From JAGWBF01 sp965116325 (GTDB taxonomy: Bacteria > Chloroflexota > Dehalococcoidia > Lucifugimonadales > JAGWBF01): a stretch of DNA of 64,000 bases. Below are positions 25,904-34,083 of the stretch, one piece after another. The DNA lies in the NCBI GenBank assembly GCA_965116325.1, contig OZ220675.1:1612001-1676000 (forward strand), given 5' to 3'. A model generated the notes under the pieces. It did no database searches. It saw only the letters and a program-made list of their open reading frames with translations, and was not told the DNA's origin. The stretch's first letter is position 1, and each line of letters opens with the position of its first letter. Position numbers and translations under genes: made by a program.

Positions 25904-26851
25904 TTGACACAAAAGACCGTCCTGGTTACCGGTGGCGCCGGATTCATTGGCTCCCACCTTGTCGACAGGCTGATCACCCTTGGACATCGCGTGGTCGTGG
26001 TTGATGACCTTAGCTCGGGCAGGCTGCAGAACCTGGACCGCAGCGCCAAGTTGTACCACACCAACATAAACCATCCCTCGGTAGAGGAGATCGTTCGCAA
26101 CGAACAGCCGGACATAATCGTCCACCATGCCGCCCAGGTTAGTATCTCCGAGTCGGTGCGGGACCCCATCCGGGATGCAGAGATAAACATCCAGGGGACC
26201 CTGCGCCTCATCGAGATCTCCCGGCGCTACGGCGTGGGAAAGTTCATCTTCGCTTCTTCGGGAGGGGCGCTCTACGGCGAGCCCGAACAGAACCCGTGCA
26301 ACGAGCAGCACCCCATCCGTCCGATTTCCCCCTATGGCCTCTCCAAGTTCTCGGCCGAGGGCTACCTGGGCATGTACCACAACATCTACCGGCTCCCCTA
26401 TGTGGCCCTCAGGTACGGCAACGTATACGGCCCCCGCCAGGACCCTCACGGGGAGGCTGGCGTTATTGCAATATTTGCCCGCGCCATGCTGGAGGGCAAG
26501 CAGCCCAAGATATATGGAAGCGGCCGCCAGGAGCGGGACTTCATCCACGTGGACGATGTTATAGATGCCAACATCGCGGCTATGGATGAAGGTCAGGGCG
26601 AATACAACGTAGGGACCGGTACCGCCACCTCAGTCAATCAGATTTTCGAGATGCTGAAGGGAATACTGAAATACCGGTGGGCCCCGACCTATGGGCCTGC
26701 CAAGCCGGGAGAGGTGTTCAGCATCAGCCTGGACAGCACCAAGCTGCAACGGGAGATGGGCTGGATGCCCAAACTCTCCCTGGAACAGGGCCTCGTCCAG
26801 ACCGTCGACTATCTCCGCACCACCCTCAAAGGCACTACCGTCGAAAGGTAA
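25904..26851 (+). CDS. NAD-dependent epimerase/dehydratase (UDP-glucose 4-epimerase-like)
   Basis: A 315-residue extended short-chain dehydrogenase. The Rossmann motif GGAGFIGSH is at the N-terminus, the catalytic Ser lies in ASSGGALYG, and Tyr144/Lys148 form YGLSK. The ALRYGNVYGPRQDP and GRQERDFIHVDDV segments are typical of GalE and related nucleotide-sugar epimerases. The substrate is likely UDP-glucose/galactose or a relative. The start is TTG with only a weak purine tract. trxB begins 5 bp after its stop. Confidence 0.85.
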   Translation: MTQKTVLVTGGAGFIGSHLVDRLITLGHRVVVVDDLSSGRLQNLDRSAKLYHTNINHPSVEEIVRNEQPDIIVHHAAQVSISESVRDPIRDAEINIQGTLRLIEISRRYGVGKFIFASSGGALYGEPEQNPCNEQHPIRPISPYGLSKFSAEGYLGMYHNIYRLPYVALRYGNVYGPRQDPHGEAGVIAIFARAMLEGKQPKIYGSGRQERDFIHVDDVIDANIAAMDEGQGEYNVGTGTATSVNQIFEMLKGILKYRWAPTYGPAKPGEVFSISLDSTKLQREMGWMPKLSLEQGLVQTVDYLRTTLKGTTVER

Positions 26852-26856
26852 CCCCG

Positions 26857-27792
26857 ATGCAGGCTGCCCGGACGGTGGACTACGACGTCGTCATCATAGG
26901 TGGTGGAGCCGCGGGGCTCAGCGCCGCTATCTACACCTCCCGCGCTTCCTTGAAGACTCTCATCCTGGACAGCATCGGGTGCGGCGGCCAGATACTCACC
27001 ACCGATGTTATCGAGAACTACCCGGGATTCCCCGACGGTATCAAGGGCCCTGACCTGTCCATCGCCATGTGCACCCAGGCCAAGAAGTTCGGCGCCACAA
27101 TGGAGCACGACCAGGTCCTGGAGGTCGGAAACCTGGACCAGGAGATCAAGCAGGTGACCACCTACTCGGGCACCATCTCCACCAGGGCCCTGATCATCAC
27201 AGCGGGAGGCTCACCCAACAAGCTGGGCGTCCCGGGCGAGCTGGAGCTGGCTGGCAGGGGAGTATCCTACTGCGCGGTGTGCGACGGCAACTTCTTCCGC
27301 GGACAGGAGGTGGTCGTCATAGGAGGAGGGGATGCGGCCTTGGACGAGGGGCTGTACCTCAGCAACCTGGCCAGCCAGGTAACCCTCGTCCACAGGCGCG
27401 ATGAGCTCAGGGCGAAGCCCATCTCCCAGGAGAGGGTGCGGGAAAACCCCAAGTTCAAGTTCCTGTACAGCCACGTTGTGGAGGAGGTGCTGGGGAGCGA
27501 CGGGGTCCAGGGCGTCAGGGTGAAGGACCTGAAGACGGACGAGACCTACGATTACCCAACGTCGGCAGTGTTCATATACATCGGCTTTCACTCCAACACC
27601 GGGTTCCTGGGAGGCCAGGTGCCCACCGACGCCGCAGGGCACATCTACACAAACATCGATATGGAGTCCAGGGTCCCGGGCGTGTATGCGGCAGGCGACA
27701 TCAGGGCTTCGTCTTTCCGCCAGCTGGGCACAGCGGTGGGAGACGGGATCACCGCCGCCCTGGCAGCCTACAGGCATCTGAACGAAGGCTAG
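26857..27792 (+). CDS. trxB: Thioredoxin-disulfide reductase
   Basis: A 311-residue FAD/NADPH enzyme that reduces thioredoxin. The FAD-binding GGGAAGLSAAIY is at the N-terminus, the redox pair is CAVC (Cys139, Cys142), and the NADPH-binding GGGDAALDEGLYL comes next. The C-terminal AAGDIR motif closes the FAD site. ATG 26857 is used; an open frame runs 60 codons further upstream but lies inside the epimerase gene. The ribosome site is weak, so translation may be coupled to the epimerase gene. No thioredoxin gene is in the window. Confidence 0.92.
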   Translation: MQAARTVDYDVVIIGGGAAGLSAAIYTSRASLKTLILDSIGCGGQILTTDVIENYPGFPDGIKGPDLSIAMCTQAKKFGATMEHDQVLEVGNLDQEIKQVTTYSGTISTRALIITAGGSPNKLGVPGELELAGRGVSYCAVCDGNFFRGQEVVVIGGGDAALDEGLYLSNLASQVTLVHRRDELRAKPISQERVRENPKFKFLYSHVVEEVLGSDGVQGVRVKDLKTDETYDYPTSAVFIYIGFHSNTGFLGGQVPTDAAGHIYTNIDMESRVPGVYAAGDIRASSFRQLGTAVGDGITAALAAYRHLNEG

Positions 27793-27810
27793 CCCCTCTA
27801 CCAGCCCGTA

Positions 27811-28554
27811 CTAGCTGAGCCCCGCTGCTTCCCTGGCCAGCAGGGTGATGCTGGCCAGGGCCACCACCACCAGCACAACCTGCCTGAGCTTCCTGTCGTC
27901 GATGTGCTTCGCCATGAAGGATGCCGCCACTACTCCCAGAACCACCATGGGAGTCAGCTTCAACAGGGTATCGACCCGCTCATCGGTGTAGAACCCCATG
28001 ACGGCATAAAGCACGGCAGCCACGATAGCGACCACGAAAGAGTAGAAGGCGATTGAGGCCCGGACTGCGCTGACGCCCCACCTCTGGTTCACCAGGTACA
28101 GGACTACCAGGGGTGTGCCCACACCCATGCCCGTAACCAGCATCGCGCCAAGGAACCCGAAGATGGGGGTGGTGAGCGTGGTCCGGGTGAATGGTCTTTC
28201 CAGCTTCAGGGATATGGGCACCAAGAGCAGCAGGATGAGCGCGGCGATGGCGATACGCAGGGCACCGGGGCTTACCGAGTCCAGGATCAGCACGCCGACG
28301 GGAACCCCTGCCACTCCCGCCAGCACCATGGGCAGCACATCCCTTAAGGACAGCAGGCGCCAGGTCCGCATCAGCACGATGGCCAGGATGGGGATGGTCA
28401 GGCTGTTTATGGTGACCACCACGCTCTGGGGTTCCATGATCAGGAGCAGCGGGGGAGACAGCACCATCCCGAGGCCGAAGCTGACCAGTCCCATCACCAT
28501 AGAGCCGGCCAGTACGACCACTAGCGCCAGTGCCAGCGCTCCTGCTGAAAGCAT
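27811..28554 (-). CDS. Sulfite exporter TauE/SafE family permease
   Basis: A 247-residue integral membrane protein with about eight hydrophobic segments. The family repeat appears as GLVSFGLGMVLSPPLLL in the first half and FLGAMLVTGMGVGTPLVVLYL in the second. TauE/SafE proteins move sulfite, sulfoacetate or similar organosulfur anions; the substrate here is unknown. ATG 28554 has AGGA 7 bases upstream; a TTG six codons earlier is the alternative. It is convergent with trxB, only 18 bp away, with no clear terminator between. Confidence 0.83.
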   Translation of the reverse strand: MLSAGALALALVVVLAGSMVMGLVSFGLGMVLSPPLLLIMEPQSVVVTINSLTIPILAIVLMRTWRLLSLRDVLPMVLAGVAGVPVGVLILDSVSPGALRIAIAALILLLLVPISLKLERPFTRTTLTTPIFGFLGAMLVTGMGVGTPLVVLYLVNQRWGVSAVRASIAFYSFVVAIVAAVLYAVMGFYTDERVDTLLKLTPMVVLGVVAASFMAKHIDDRKLRQVVLVVVALASITLLAREAAGLS

Positions 28555-28641
28555 CAAATCATCCTGCTGCAAATATGGCCCGTCCGGCCAGGGCTGTTAG
28601 CGACCAACCCCCGGATGCCGGAGGTCGGTCTATGCAAAACA

Positions 28642-28674
28642 GAAAGCACCGCCGTTCTAGAGGTCGGTGCTTTC
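28642..28674 (-). terminator. Probable terminator of the DUF1501 gene
   Basis: A 10-bp perfect stem GAAAGCACCG / CGGTGCTTTC has a 13-base loop and is followed on the minus strand by a T-rich TGTTTTG. It lies 40 bp past the DUF1501 stop codon. Confidence 0.6.
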
Positions 28675-28715
28675 CATGCAGAGGTCAACGAAGGGGGCCG
28701 GGAGTCCCGCCCGGC

Positions 28716-29846
28716 CTAGCTGCTAATGAAGTCCAGTTTTTCGAATCGGCCTCCGACAATGGGTGCGCCATCCAGTCCCAGCCAGTCTTCCAGTAGGGTC
28801 GAGTAGAAGCCCCGGAAATCGTAGTTGGGGACCAGGTCGCCCGTCTGCAGGTCCTCGGGCTTGAGGGAAGGGTACTCGCTGTAGTGACCGCCCTGCACAT
28901 GGTCGCCGATGACGAAAGCCACCCCGCCTGCGCCGTGATCGGTGCCCGAGCCGTTGTCATGGACCCGGCGTCCGAACTCGGAGAACATGACCAGAACCAC
29001 ATTGTCCGATGCGTCGTGTTCCCTGAGGTCATCGAAGAAGTCTCCCACGGCCGCCGAAACGTCCTTCCAGAGCTGGGCATGGACGGGAAGCTGACTGGCG
29101 TGGGTGTCGAAGCTGGCGTGGGAGGTGTAGAGAATCCTGGTGCCCAAGTCTGCCAAGTGAACTTGGGCGATGTCGCGCATCTTGCGCCCGATGGAGGAAG
29201 GAGCGTACTCCACGCTGGAGGAGTACTGCTCCGGGGCCGTCCGCAGTATATCGGCGCCCATCAGGGCGTCCAGCCCGGTACGTCCAAGGTAGTCCATCAC
29301 GTAGTCGCTCCCGATGGTGGGTGCGTACATGTTGGCAAACCGGTCCAGGGCCGTTGCCCGCTGGTCTTCAGCCATGCCCGTCAGCAAGCCGTAGGTGGCA
29401 AGGTCCGACACGGAAGCTACCGAGACCCCGGGCAGGGCCAACGCCCGAGGCAGACCCGCTCCGAAGTTCACGGCGGTCAGCACGTTCTCCTTGTTCGGGT
29501 CTATCTCCCTGACCACGCGCCCAAGCCAGCCCTCGGTGCCTACCTTGTCGGGCTCGCAGGTGTGCCATATGTCCATGGAGCGAAAGTGGGAACGGGGCGA
29601 GTTTTCGTACCCGACGCCGTGCACTATGCCAACCCTGCCCTGGTCCCACAGCTCCTTTATGGGAGCCAGGCTGGGATGAAAGGCGTAGCTGTCGTCCAGG
29701 AGAATCACCTGGTCTTCGGGCAGGTGCACCGCTGGGCGATTGTCCCAGTACAAGGGGTCATTAAAGGGGACCACCGTGTTGAGGTAGTCGTTCCCCCCGG
29801 TGATCTGTAACACGACGAGGACCGGAGCCTTGGTGCTGGATGTCAT
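28716..29846 (-). CDS. DUF1501 domain-containing protein
   Basis: A 376-residue protein of the DUF1501 family, related to the alkaline phosphatase/sulfatase fold. It has the early LQITGGNDYLNTVVP segment and the late MFSEFGRRVHDNGSGTDHGAGG motif, whose Asp/His residues would bind metal in sulfatase-like enzymes. Many members have a Tat signal; this one starts directly at the domain, so it is probably cytoplasmic or trimmed at the N-terminus. AGGAGG precedes the ATG. The DUF1800 partner often found beside DUF1501 is absent. Confidence 0.85.
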   Translation of the reverse strand: MTSSTKAPVLVVLQITGGNDYLNTVVPFNDPLYWDNRPAVHLPEDQVILLDDSYAFHPSLAPIKELWDQGRVGIVHGVGYENSPRSHFRSMDIWHTCEPDKVGTEGWLGRVVREIDPNKENVLTAVNFGAGLPRALALPGVSVASVSDLATYGLLTGMAEDQRATALDRFANMYAPTIGSDYVMDYLGRTGLDALMGADILRTAPEQYSSSVEYAPSSIGRKMRDIAQVHLADLGTRILYTSHASFDTHASQLPVHAQLWKDVSAAVGDFFDDLREHDASDNVVLVMFSEFGRRVHDNGSGTDHGAGGVAFVIGDHVQGGHYSEYPSLKPEDLQTGDLVPNYDFRGFYSTLLEDWLGLDGAPIVGGRFEKLDFISS

Positions 29847-29966
29847 TTCATGCCTCCTGCTCCAGGAAGATGAGGGATCCTGGGCGCCAACCGGATAAGC
29901 GTTTCCATCTGCGGCGCTCGGGGGACCACCCTATCGAACAGGTTAAAGGGTGGGTGAGATGGGCCA

Positions 29967-29996
29967 ATTTTAGATTTGGCTGCGCCTTGGTGTCAA
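29967..29996 (-). promoter_or_regulatory. Sigma-70-type promoter of the DUF1501 gene
   Basis: On the minus strand, TTGACA (29996-29991), 18 bases, TAAAAT (29972-29967). The leader is about 115 nt. Confidence 0.72.
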
Positions 29997-30019
29997 ACGA
30001 CTCGACCAGCGCCTATTCG

Positions 30020-30048
30020 TTGACCTAGCTGCGTCGGCCCATTAGAAT
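30020..30048 (+). promoter_or_regulatory. Sigma-70-type promoter of the enoyl-CoA hydratase gene
   Basis: TTGACC (30020-30025), 17 bases, TAGAAT (30043-30048). It diverges from the DUF1501 promoter; the two -35 boxes are only 23 bp apart. Confidence 0.72.
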
Positions 30049-30134
30049 TAAGGGGTTCTTGTACCACCCATCATTGCGTTTTCTTTGGGAAGATCACCTG
30101 CCAAGCACGTCATCACTTAACTGGGAGCGAGACC

Positions 30135-30905
30135 GTGAGCTACGAAACCATCCTGGTGTCCAAAGAGCGGGGAGTGGCTATCATTACGCTGAACCGTCCC
30201 GAAGTCCTCAACGCCCTTAGCTTCCAACTAACATCCGAATTGGACGATGCCATTGCAGACGCCGAGCGAGACGAGGATATCGGCGCCGTCGTACTGACGG
30301 GGTCTGGAGACAGGGCCTTTTCAGCCGGCGGAGATATCCATGAACAGCGACGGGATGCTGTGGAGCTAACCGAGGAAGAGGATGAGAGACGCAAGGCCAT
30401 CAGGGCCGGCTACAGCTGGCACCTTGCCAACTGCACAAAGCCCACCGTAGGGGCCATGAACGGCTTGGCCTACGGGGGTGGATGCGTGGTCGCCACATCC
30501 ATGGACATCAGGGTTGGCTGCGAGCGTACCAAGTTCCGCTTCCTGGCCGCTGCCTACGGGCGCCTGAACTGCACATGGACCCTGCCCATGCAGGTGGGCT
30601 GGCCCGTCGCAAAGGAGCTGCTCTTCACAGGCCGGATTGTTGAGGCTGAGGAAGCCTACCGCATCGGCCTGCTGAACCATCTGGTGCCTGCCGACGAGGT
30701 CCTGGACAAGGCCACGGAGATTGCTGTGACCATAGCTGAGAACCGGGCTGAGTCGGTGCAGGGCGCAAAGCACCTCCTGACCACGAACATAGGCTCCACT
30801 TGGGAAGATATGTGGAGAAACGAGAGGGACATCCTCTCCACCAAGGTCAAGGAGATGGGAGTGGAAGAGGCCTTCAAGGACTTCCTCGCCCGCAAAGGCC
30901 GGTAA
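30135..30905 (+). CDS. Enoyl-CoA hydratase/isomerase family protein
   Basis: A 256-residue crotonase-fold protein. ITLNRPEVLNAL is at the N-terminus, the first oxyanion-hole segment is AFSAGGDIHEQ, and the second is MNGLAYGGGCVVATSMDIRV. In place of the hydratase Glu pair, the segment RLNCTWTLPMQVGW is unusual, so the reaction may not be simple enoyl-CoA hydration. It acts on a CoA thioester in the cytoplasm. The GTG start has GGGAGCGAG upstream and follows a clear promoter by about 85 bp. It appears to be a single-gene unit. Confidence 0.87.
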   Translation: MSYETILVSKERGVAIITLNRPEVLNALSFQLTSELDDAIADAERDEDIGAVVLTGSGDRAFSAGGDIHEQRRDAVELTEEEDERRKAIRAGYSWHLANCTKPTVGAMNGLAYGGGCVVATSMDIRVGCERTKFRFLAAAYGRLNCTWTLPMQVGWPVAKELLFTGRIVEAEEAYRIGLLNHLVPADEVLDKATEIAVTIAENRAESVQGAKHLLTTNIGSTWEDMWRNERDILSTKVKEMGVEEAFKDFLARKGR

Positions 30906-30948
30906 GTCGTCCCCCGTCCCTCACCCCTCCTCCCCAGCCCGTGCCCTC

Positions 30949-30985
30949 GTCCGTTCGCCCTGAGAGAAATCGAAGGGGAACGGAC
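30949..30985. repeat. Dispersed inverted-repeat element, copy 2
   Basis: 37 bp, one base different from the element at 9013-9049, with the same GTCCGTTC / GAACGGAC arms. It lies just after the enoyl-CoA hydratase gene. Confidence 0.8.
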
Positions 30986-30999
30986 GAGCCTGTCCCTTT

Positions 31000-31059
31000 G
31001 TCCGTTCGCCCTGGGCCTGTCCTGAGGCTCTCGAAGGGGGAAATCGAATGGGAACGGGC
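31000..31059. repeat. Dispersed inverted-repeat element, longer variant
   Basis: This copy starts with the same GTCCGTTCGCCCTG but has a longer centre, including CCTGAGGCTCTCGAAGGG, and an imperfect right arm (GAACGGGC). It is 14 bp from copy 2, making a tandem pair of the same repeat family. Confidence 0.7.
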
Positions 31060-31123
31060 TGACCTGGGCCCTCTCTCACAAAGGTCTCTCCTGCGCAGAC
31101 GCTAGGGCATATCGACGCACTAC

Positions 31124-31140
31124 TGTTAAACTATTGTTAA
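31124..31140 (+). promoter_or_regulatory. Pho-box-like direct repeat upstream of pstB
   Basis: TGTTAA-ACTAT-TGTTAA: two identical hexamers with an 11-bp period. Read on the other strand this is TTAACA-N5-TTAACA, the layout of PhoP-type binding sites; it also resembles the CTGT..A Pho box. It is 72 bp upstream of the pstB ATG. Together with the pstB-phoU context, this suggests phosphate-starvation control. Confidence 0.65.
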
Positions 31141-31211
31141 ACAATTGGCTCCGTGCTTGCGTTAGCATGTGGGATGTCGACATGGTAACCTGACCCTTGG
31201 AGAGAAACTTT

Positions 31212-32123
31212 ATGGTCCAGGTACCCCGCACATCCGCAGACACGGGGGAATCTCCAGATATGACCACCACACAGGCGGAAGCGCCGACAATGACCAACAT
31301 CAGGATATCCGTCGGTGAAGACCTTCCCCCCGGGCGCGAACCTTCACCGCCCAACGCCGGACCGTCAAAGCTGCAAACCATCGGTCTGCAAGTCAGGTAC
31401 GGGAACGTGGTCGCCTTGCGGGACATCAGCATGGACATTCCGGCCAACCGGGTCACTGCCATCATTGGCCCGTCGGGCTGTGGCAAGTCCACCCTTCTCC
31501 GGTGCTTCAACCGGATGAACGACCTGGTGCCCGATGCCTCCGTAGAGGGCAAGCTGCTTTTTAATGGCCAGGACCTTTACGCAACGGGCGTGGACCCCAC
31601 CGAGATCAGGTTCCGCATCGGCATGGTGTTTCAGCGTCCCAACCCCTTCCCCAAGTCCGTGTATGACAACGTTGCCTTCGGGCTGAGGATCAACGGCTTC
31701 AAGGGCAACATGGATGATATGGTGCAGAATGCGTTGGAGCGGGCGGCCCTTTGGGATGAGGTGAAGGACCGACTCAAGAAGGGCGGGCTCACCCTGTCCG
31801 GCGGTCAGCAGCAGAGGTTGTGCATCGCCCGGGCCTTGGCTGTCGAACCTGAGGTCATCCTCATGGATGAACCCTGCTCGGCCTTGGACCCCATCGCAAC
31901 CTTGGCTATCGAAGACCTTATCCGCTCCCTGGCGGGCACCTACACCATCATTATCGTCACCCACAACATGCAGCAAGCAGCCCGGGTCTCCGACGAGACA
32001 GCCTTCCTGACCACGGGTCCCGACCAGGGTGGCTATCTTGTGGAGCACGGCAACACCCGCCAGATATTCACCAACCCCCAGGATGAACGCACGGAAGCAT
32101 ACATTACGGGGCGCTTCGGATGA
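31212..32123 (+). CDS. pstB: Phosphate ABC transporter ATP-binding protein
   Basis: A 303-residue ABC ATPase of the PstB type that powers phosphate uptake at the inner membrane. Walker A is GPSGCGKST (86-94), the Q-loop is GMVFQRPNPFPKSV (the PNPFP is diagnostic for PstB), the signature is LSGGQQQR and Walker B is ILMDEPCSALDP. About 55 N-terminal residues before the domain are extra and polar. ATG 31212 has GGAGAG upstream; a TTG five codons earlier overlaps that site. phoU follows after 55 bp, but pstS, pstC and pstA are not in the window. Confidence 0.92.
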   Translation: MVQVPRTSADTGESPDMTTTQAEAPTMTNIRISVGEDLPPGREPSPPNAGPSKLQTIGLQVRYGNVVALRDISMDIPANRVTAIIGPSGCGKSTLLRCFNRMNDLVPDASVEGKLLFNGQDLYATGVDPTEIRFRIGMVFQRPNPFPKSVYDNVAFGLRINGFKGNMDDMVQNALERAALWDEVKDRLKKGGLTLSGGQQQRLCIARALAVEPEVILMDEPCSALDPIATLAIEDLIRSLAGTYTIIIVTHNMQQAARVSDETAFLTTGPDQGGYLVEHGNTRQIFTNPQDERTEAYITGRFG

Positions 32124-32178
32124 GGCGCACCTATCCTGAAATCCCAGCCTTCGGCCGGTCTGGGTAAGGAAGGTTAAC

Positions 32179-32847
32179 GTGCGAGTCAGATCAGGGTTAG
32201 ACCGTCAGCTCCAGATGCTCGAGGACGAGGTCTTGATGATGGGGGGGATGGTAGAAAAGTCCACCGCGCGGGCGGTGGATGCCCTCTCACGCAGGGACTT
32301 GGAGGAGTCCGAACAGGTCGTCAAAGAGGACGACCTGATCGACCGCAAGCGCTTCGACATCGAAGAGCGGTGCATCGACCTAATAGCCACCCAGCAACCC
32401 ATGGCGACGGACCTGCGCATCCTTATAGCCATGCTCCACATCACCGTCGAGCTGGAGCGCATGGGAGACTATGCCGAAGGGATAGCCCGCATCAGCCTCC
32501 TGATGGGGGAGGAAGCCACCCTGAAGCCCCTCATCGATATACCCAGGATGGCTGATAAAGCCCAGGGAATGTTGCACAAAGCCCTGGATGCTATGGTGAA
32601 CAGGGATACTGTCGCGGCCCAGCAGGTGTGCACCGAAGATGATGAGGTGGATGCCCTGTACGATCAGATATACAGGGAGCTGCTGCTGTTCATGATCGAG
32701 GACCCCAAGACCATTCGGCGGGCCACCTACCTGCTATGGGTGTCCCACGACCTGGAGCGGATTGCCGACCGGGCCACCAACATCGCCGAACGGGTGATCT
32801 ACCTGGTGACCGGGAAGATGGAAGAGACGGGCGCCTCCAAGTACTAG
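32179..32847 (+). CDS. phoU: Phosphate signalling complex protein PhoU
   Basis: A 222-residue all-helical protein with the two PhoU repeats. Each carries the E-x-x-x-D metal-binding pattern: RFDIEERCIDLIATQQPMA...LERMGDYAEG in the first and LYDQIYRELLLF...HDLERIADRATNIAE in the second. PhoU links the Pst transporter to the PhoR/PhoB-type kinase and keeps the regulon off when phosphate is plentiful. The GTG start has GGAAGG about 8 bases upstream. It is co-directional with pstB and probably in the same transcript. Confidence 0.92.
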   Translation: MRVRSGLDRQLQMLEDEVLMMGGMVEKSTARAVDALSRRDLEESEQVVKEDDLIDRKRFDIEERCIDLIATQQPMATDLRILIAMLHITVELERMGDYAEGIARISLLMGEEATLKPLIDIPRMADKAQGMLHKALDAMVNRDTVAAQQVCTEDDEVDALYDQIYRELLLFMIEDPKTIRRATYLLWVSHDLERIADRATNIAERVIYLVTGKMEETGASKY

Positions 32848-32898
32848 CCCCTGGCGGGACTGACTTGGCTCCCGTTCCGGTAGGGTTAGTCCCAGACC

Positions 32899-33297
32899 CT
32901 ACAGGCTTTCCTTGACGTTGAAGCGTCCCACCGAGGTGGAGCCGCCCTTGTAGAACAGGTGGAGGAAGTTGCGCCTGTGGGCCCACGCATGGGCCCTTTT
33001 CAGGACGGGGTTGGGAATGGGGCCGGCCTTCCTGGTGATGCGGATGGTCTCGTAGCCCGGCCCTGCTGCGCAATTGGTCTCCAGCAGATAGACGACCTCG
33101 CAGCCCTCGGATTCCAACAGCAGTTTCAGCGGTTCATAGCCGTCCATCTTGCGGCTTGGAGGGCGGTAAATGTAGAACTCGGTGCTGCCGACAAGGTCGT
33201 CGAAATGGTCGTCGGCCACACCCTCGCCCCTGCCGCCGCCCTGGCGCATCTGGCGTCGGGTGTACCCCTTGTCGCGCACGTTGAAATCGGAGACCAC
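32899..33297 (-). CDS. Hypothetical protein
   Basis: A 132-residue protein of no family I recognise. It is basic, with STEFYIYRPPSRKMDGYEPLKLLLESEGCEVVYLLETN and an Arg/His-rich C-terminal AHAWAHRRNFLHLFYKGG. The segment after residue 40 looks like an alpha/beta fold. I place the start at GTG 33297 with GAGGG upstream; the open frame continues 23 codons to a TTG without a ribosome site. It is convergent with phoU. Coding is supported mainly by length and protein-like composition. Confidence 0.5.
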   Translation of the reverse strand: MVSDFNVRDKGYTRRQMRQGGGRGEGVADDHFDDLVGSTEFYIYRPPSRKMDGYEPLKLLLESEGCEVVYLLETNCAAGPGYETIRITRKAGPIPNPVLKRAHAWAHRRNFLHLFYKGGSTSVGRFNVKESL

Positions 33298-33513
33298 TAT
33301 CTGCCCTCGCTCTGTGGTTTGGGTACAGTGGGGATCAGTTTCCAACCGCCGCCTAGCATAGCACAAGAGCCGGGGGCACTCCTATAGACCCGAAGTTTGA
33401 GGCAGGTGCAAACGCCTTGTTTCTTACTGGCGCCTCCTCCGCGTCCTTGCGTGCCCGCATCTCCCTCTAAGCCCCGTTCCCCTCTCCTGCAATGCGCGGC
33501 TCTCAGTATCTAC
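33298..33513. other. Gene-free spacer before the ribosomal cluster
   Basis: About 215 bp with no supported gene, CT-rich on the plus strand. No terminator or RNA gene is visible; the regulatory palindrome and rpsL promoter follow. Confidence 0.5.
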
Positions 33514-33533
33514 GGATTGTGGTACCACAATCC
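33514..33533. promoter_or_regulatory. Perfect 20-bp palindrome upstream of the rpsL promoter
   Basis: GGATTGTGGTACCACAATCC is a perfect palindrome that ends 11 bp before the -35 box of the ribosomal cluster. Its place and symmetry suit a dimeric regulator that activates or represses the cluster. The regulator is unknown. Confidence 0.55.
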
Positions 33534-33544
33534 CTTCTGAATTG

Positions 33545-33573
33545 TTGACACTGATTTCGTTTGTTGATACACT
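33545..33573 (+). promoter_or_regulatory. Main promoter of the ribosomal protein cluster
   Basis: A consensus TTGACA (33545-33550), 17 bases, TACACT (33568-33573), about 35 bp upstream of the rpsL ATG. It also rules out the longer S12 N-terminus that would begin inside the promoter. Confidence 0.8.
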
Positions 33574-33608
33574 TTCCCGCTAGTGCCTCTATTGGCAAAG
33601 GAACGATT

Positions 33609-34028
33609 ATGCCAACAGTAAATCAGCTGGTGAGAAAAGGTCGAACCAAGGTCCGTAAGAAGACCAAGTCCCCTGCTATGCACTGGCTCCAGAACTCCTT
33701 GAGAAACAAGGTCACATGGGGCCCGGGCTCACCGCAGCGCAGAGGGGTTTGCGTCCAAGTACGGACTATGACGCCTAAGAAGCCCAACTCCGCACTGCGC
33801 AAGATCGCCAGGGTGCGCCTCACCAATGGTTTCGAAGTTACCGCCTATATCGGCGGTGAAGGGCACAACCTCCAGGAGCACTCCGTGGTGCTTCTGCGGG
33901 GTGGCAGAGTCAAGGACCTGCCGGGTGTTCGTTACCATGTGGTGCGTGGTGCCCTCGATTGCGAAGGCGTTAGCGACCGGAAACGGGGCCGAAGCAAGTA
34001 CGGCTCCGAGCGACCCAGGAACCGCTAG
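33609..34028 (+). CDS. rpsL: 30S ribosomal protein S12
   Basis: A 139-residue S12, the decoding-centre protein of the small subunit. It begins MPTVNQLVRKGR, and the PKKPNSALRK and GGRVKDLPGVRYH loops next to the A site are intact. The Lys and Pro positions where streptomycin resistance arises look wild type. AAAGGAA precedes the ATG. It is the first gene of the long str-S10-spc-alpha cluster, with a strong promoter just upstream. Confidence 0.97.
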   Translation: MPTVNQLVRKGRTKVRKKTKSPAMHWLQNSLRNKVTWGPGSPQRRGVCVQVRTMTPKKPNSALRKIARVRLTNGFEVTAYIGGEGHNLQEHSVVLLRGGRVKDLPGVRYHVVRGALDCEGVSDRKRGRSKYGSERPRNR

Positions 34029-34083
34029 CTCCCCTCTCTTCTACGGTATCACTGCCTAGCCCAATCCTAAGGACCTGGAAGAT

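Noticed and set aside
32858..32898. GGGACT...AGTCCC as a terminator between phoU and the hypothetical gene.
   Set aside because: The stem is six bases with a loop of more than 20 bases and no T-run.
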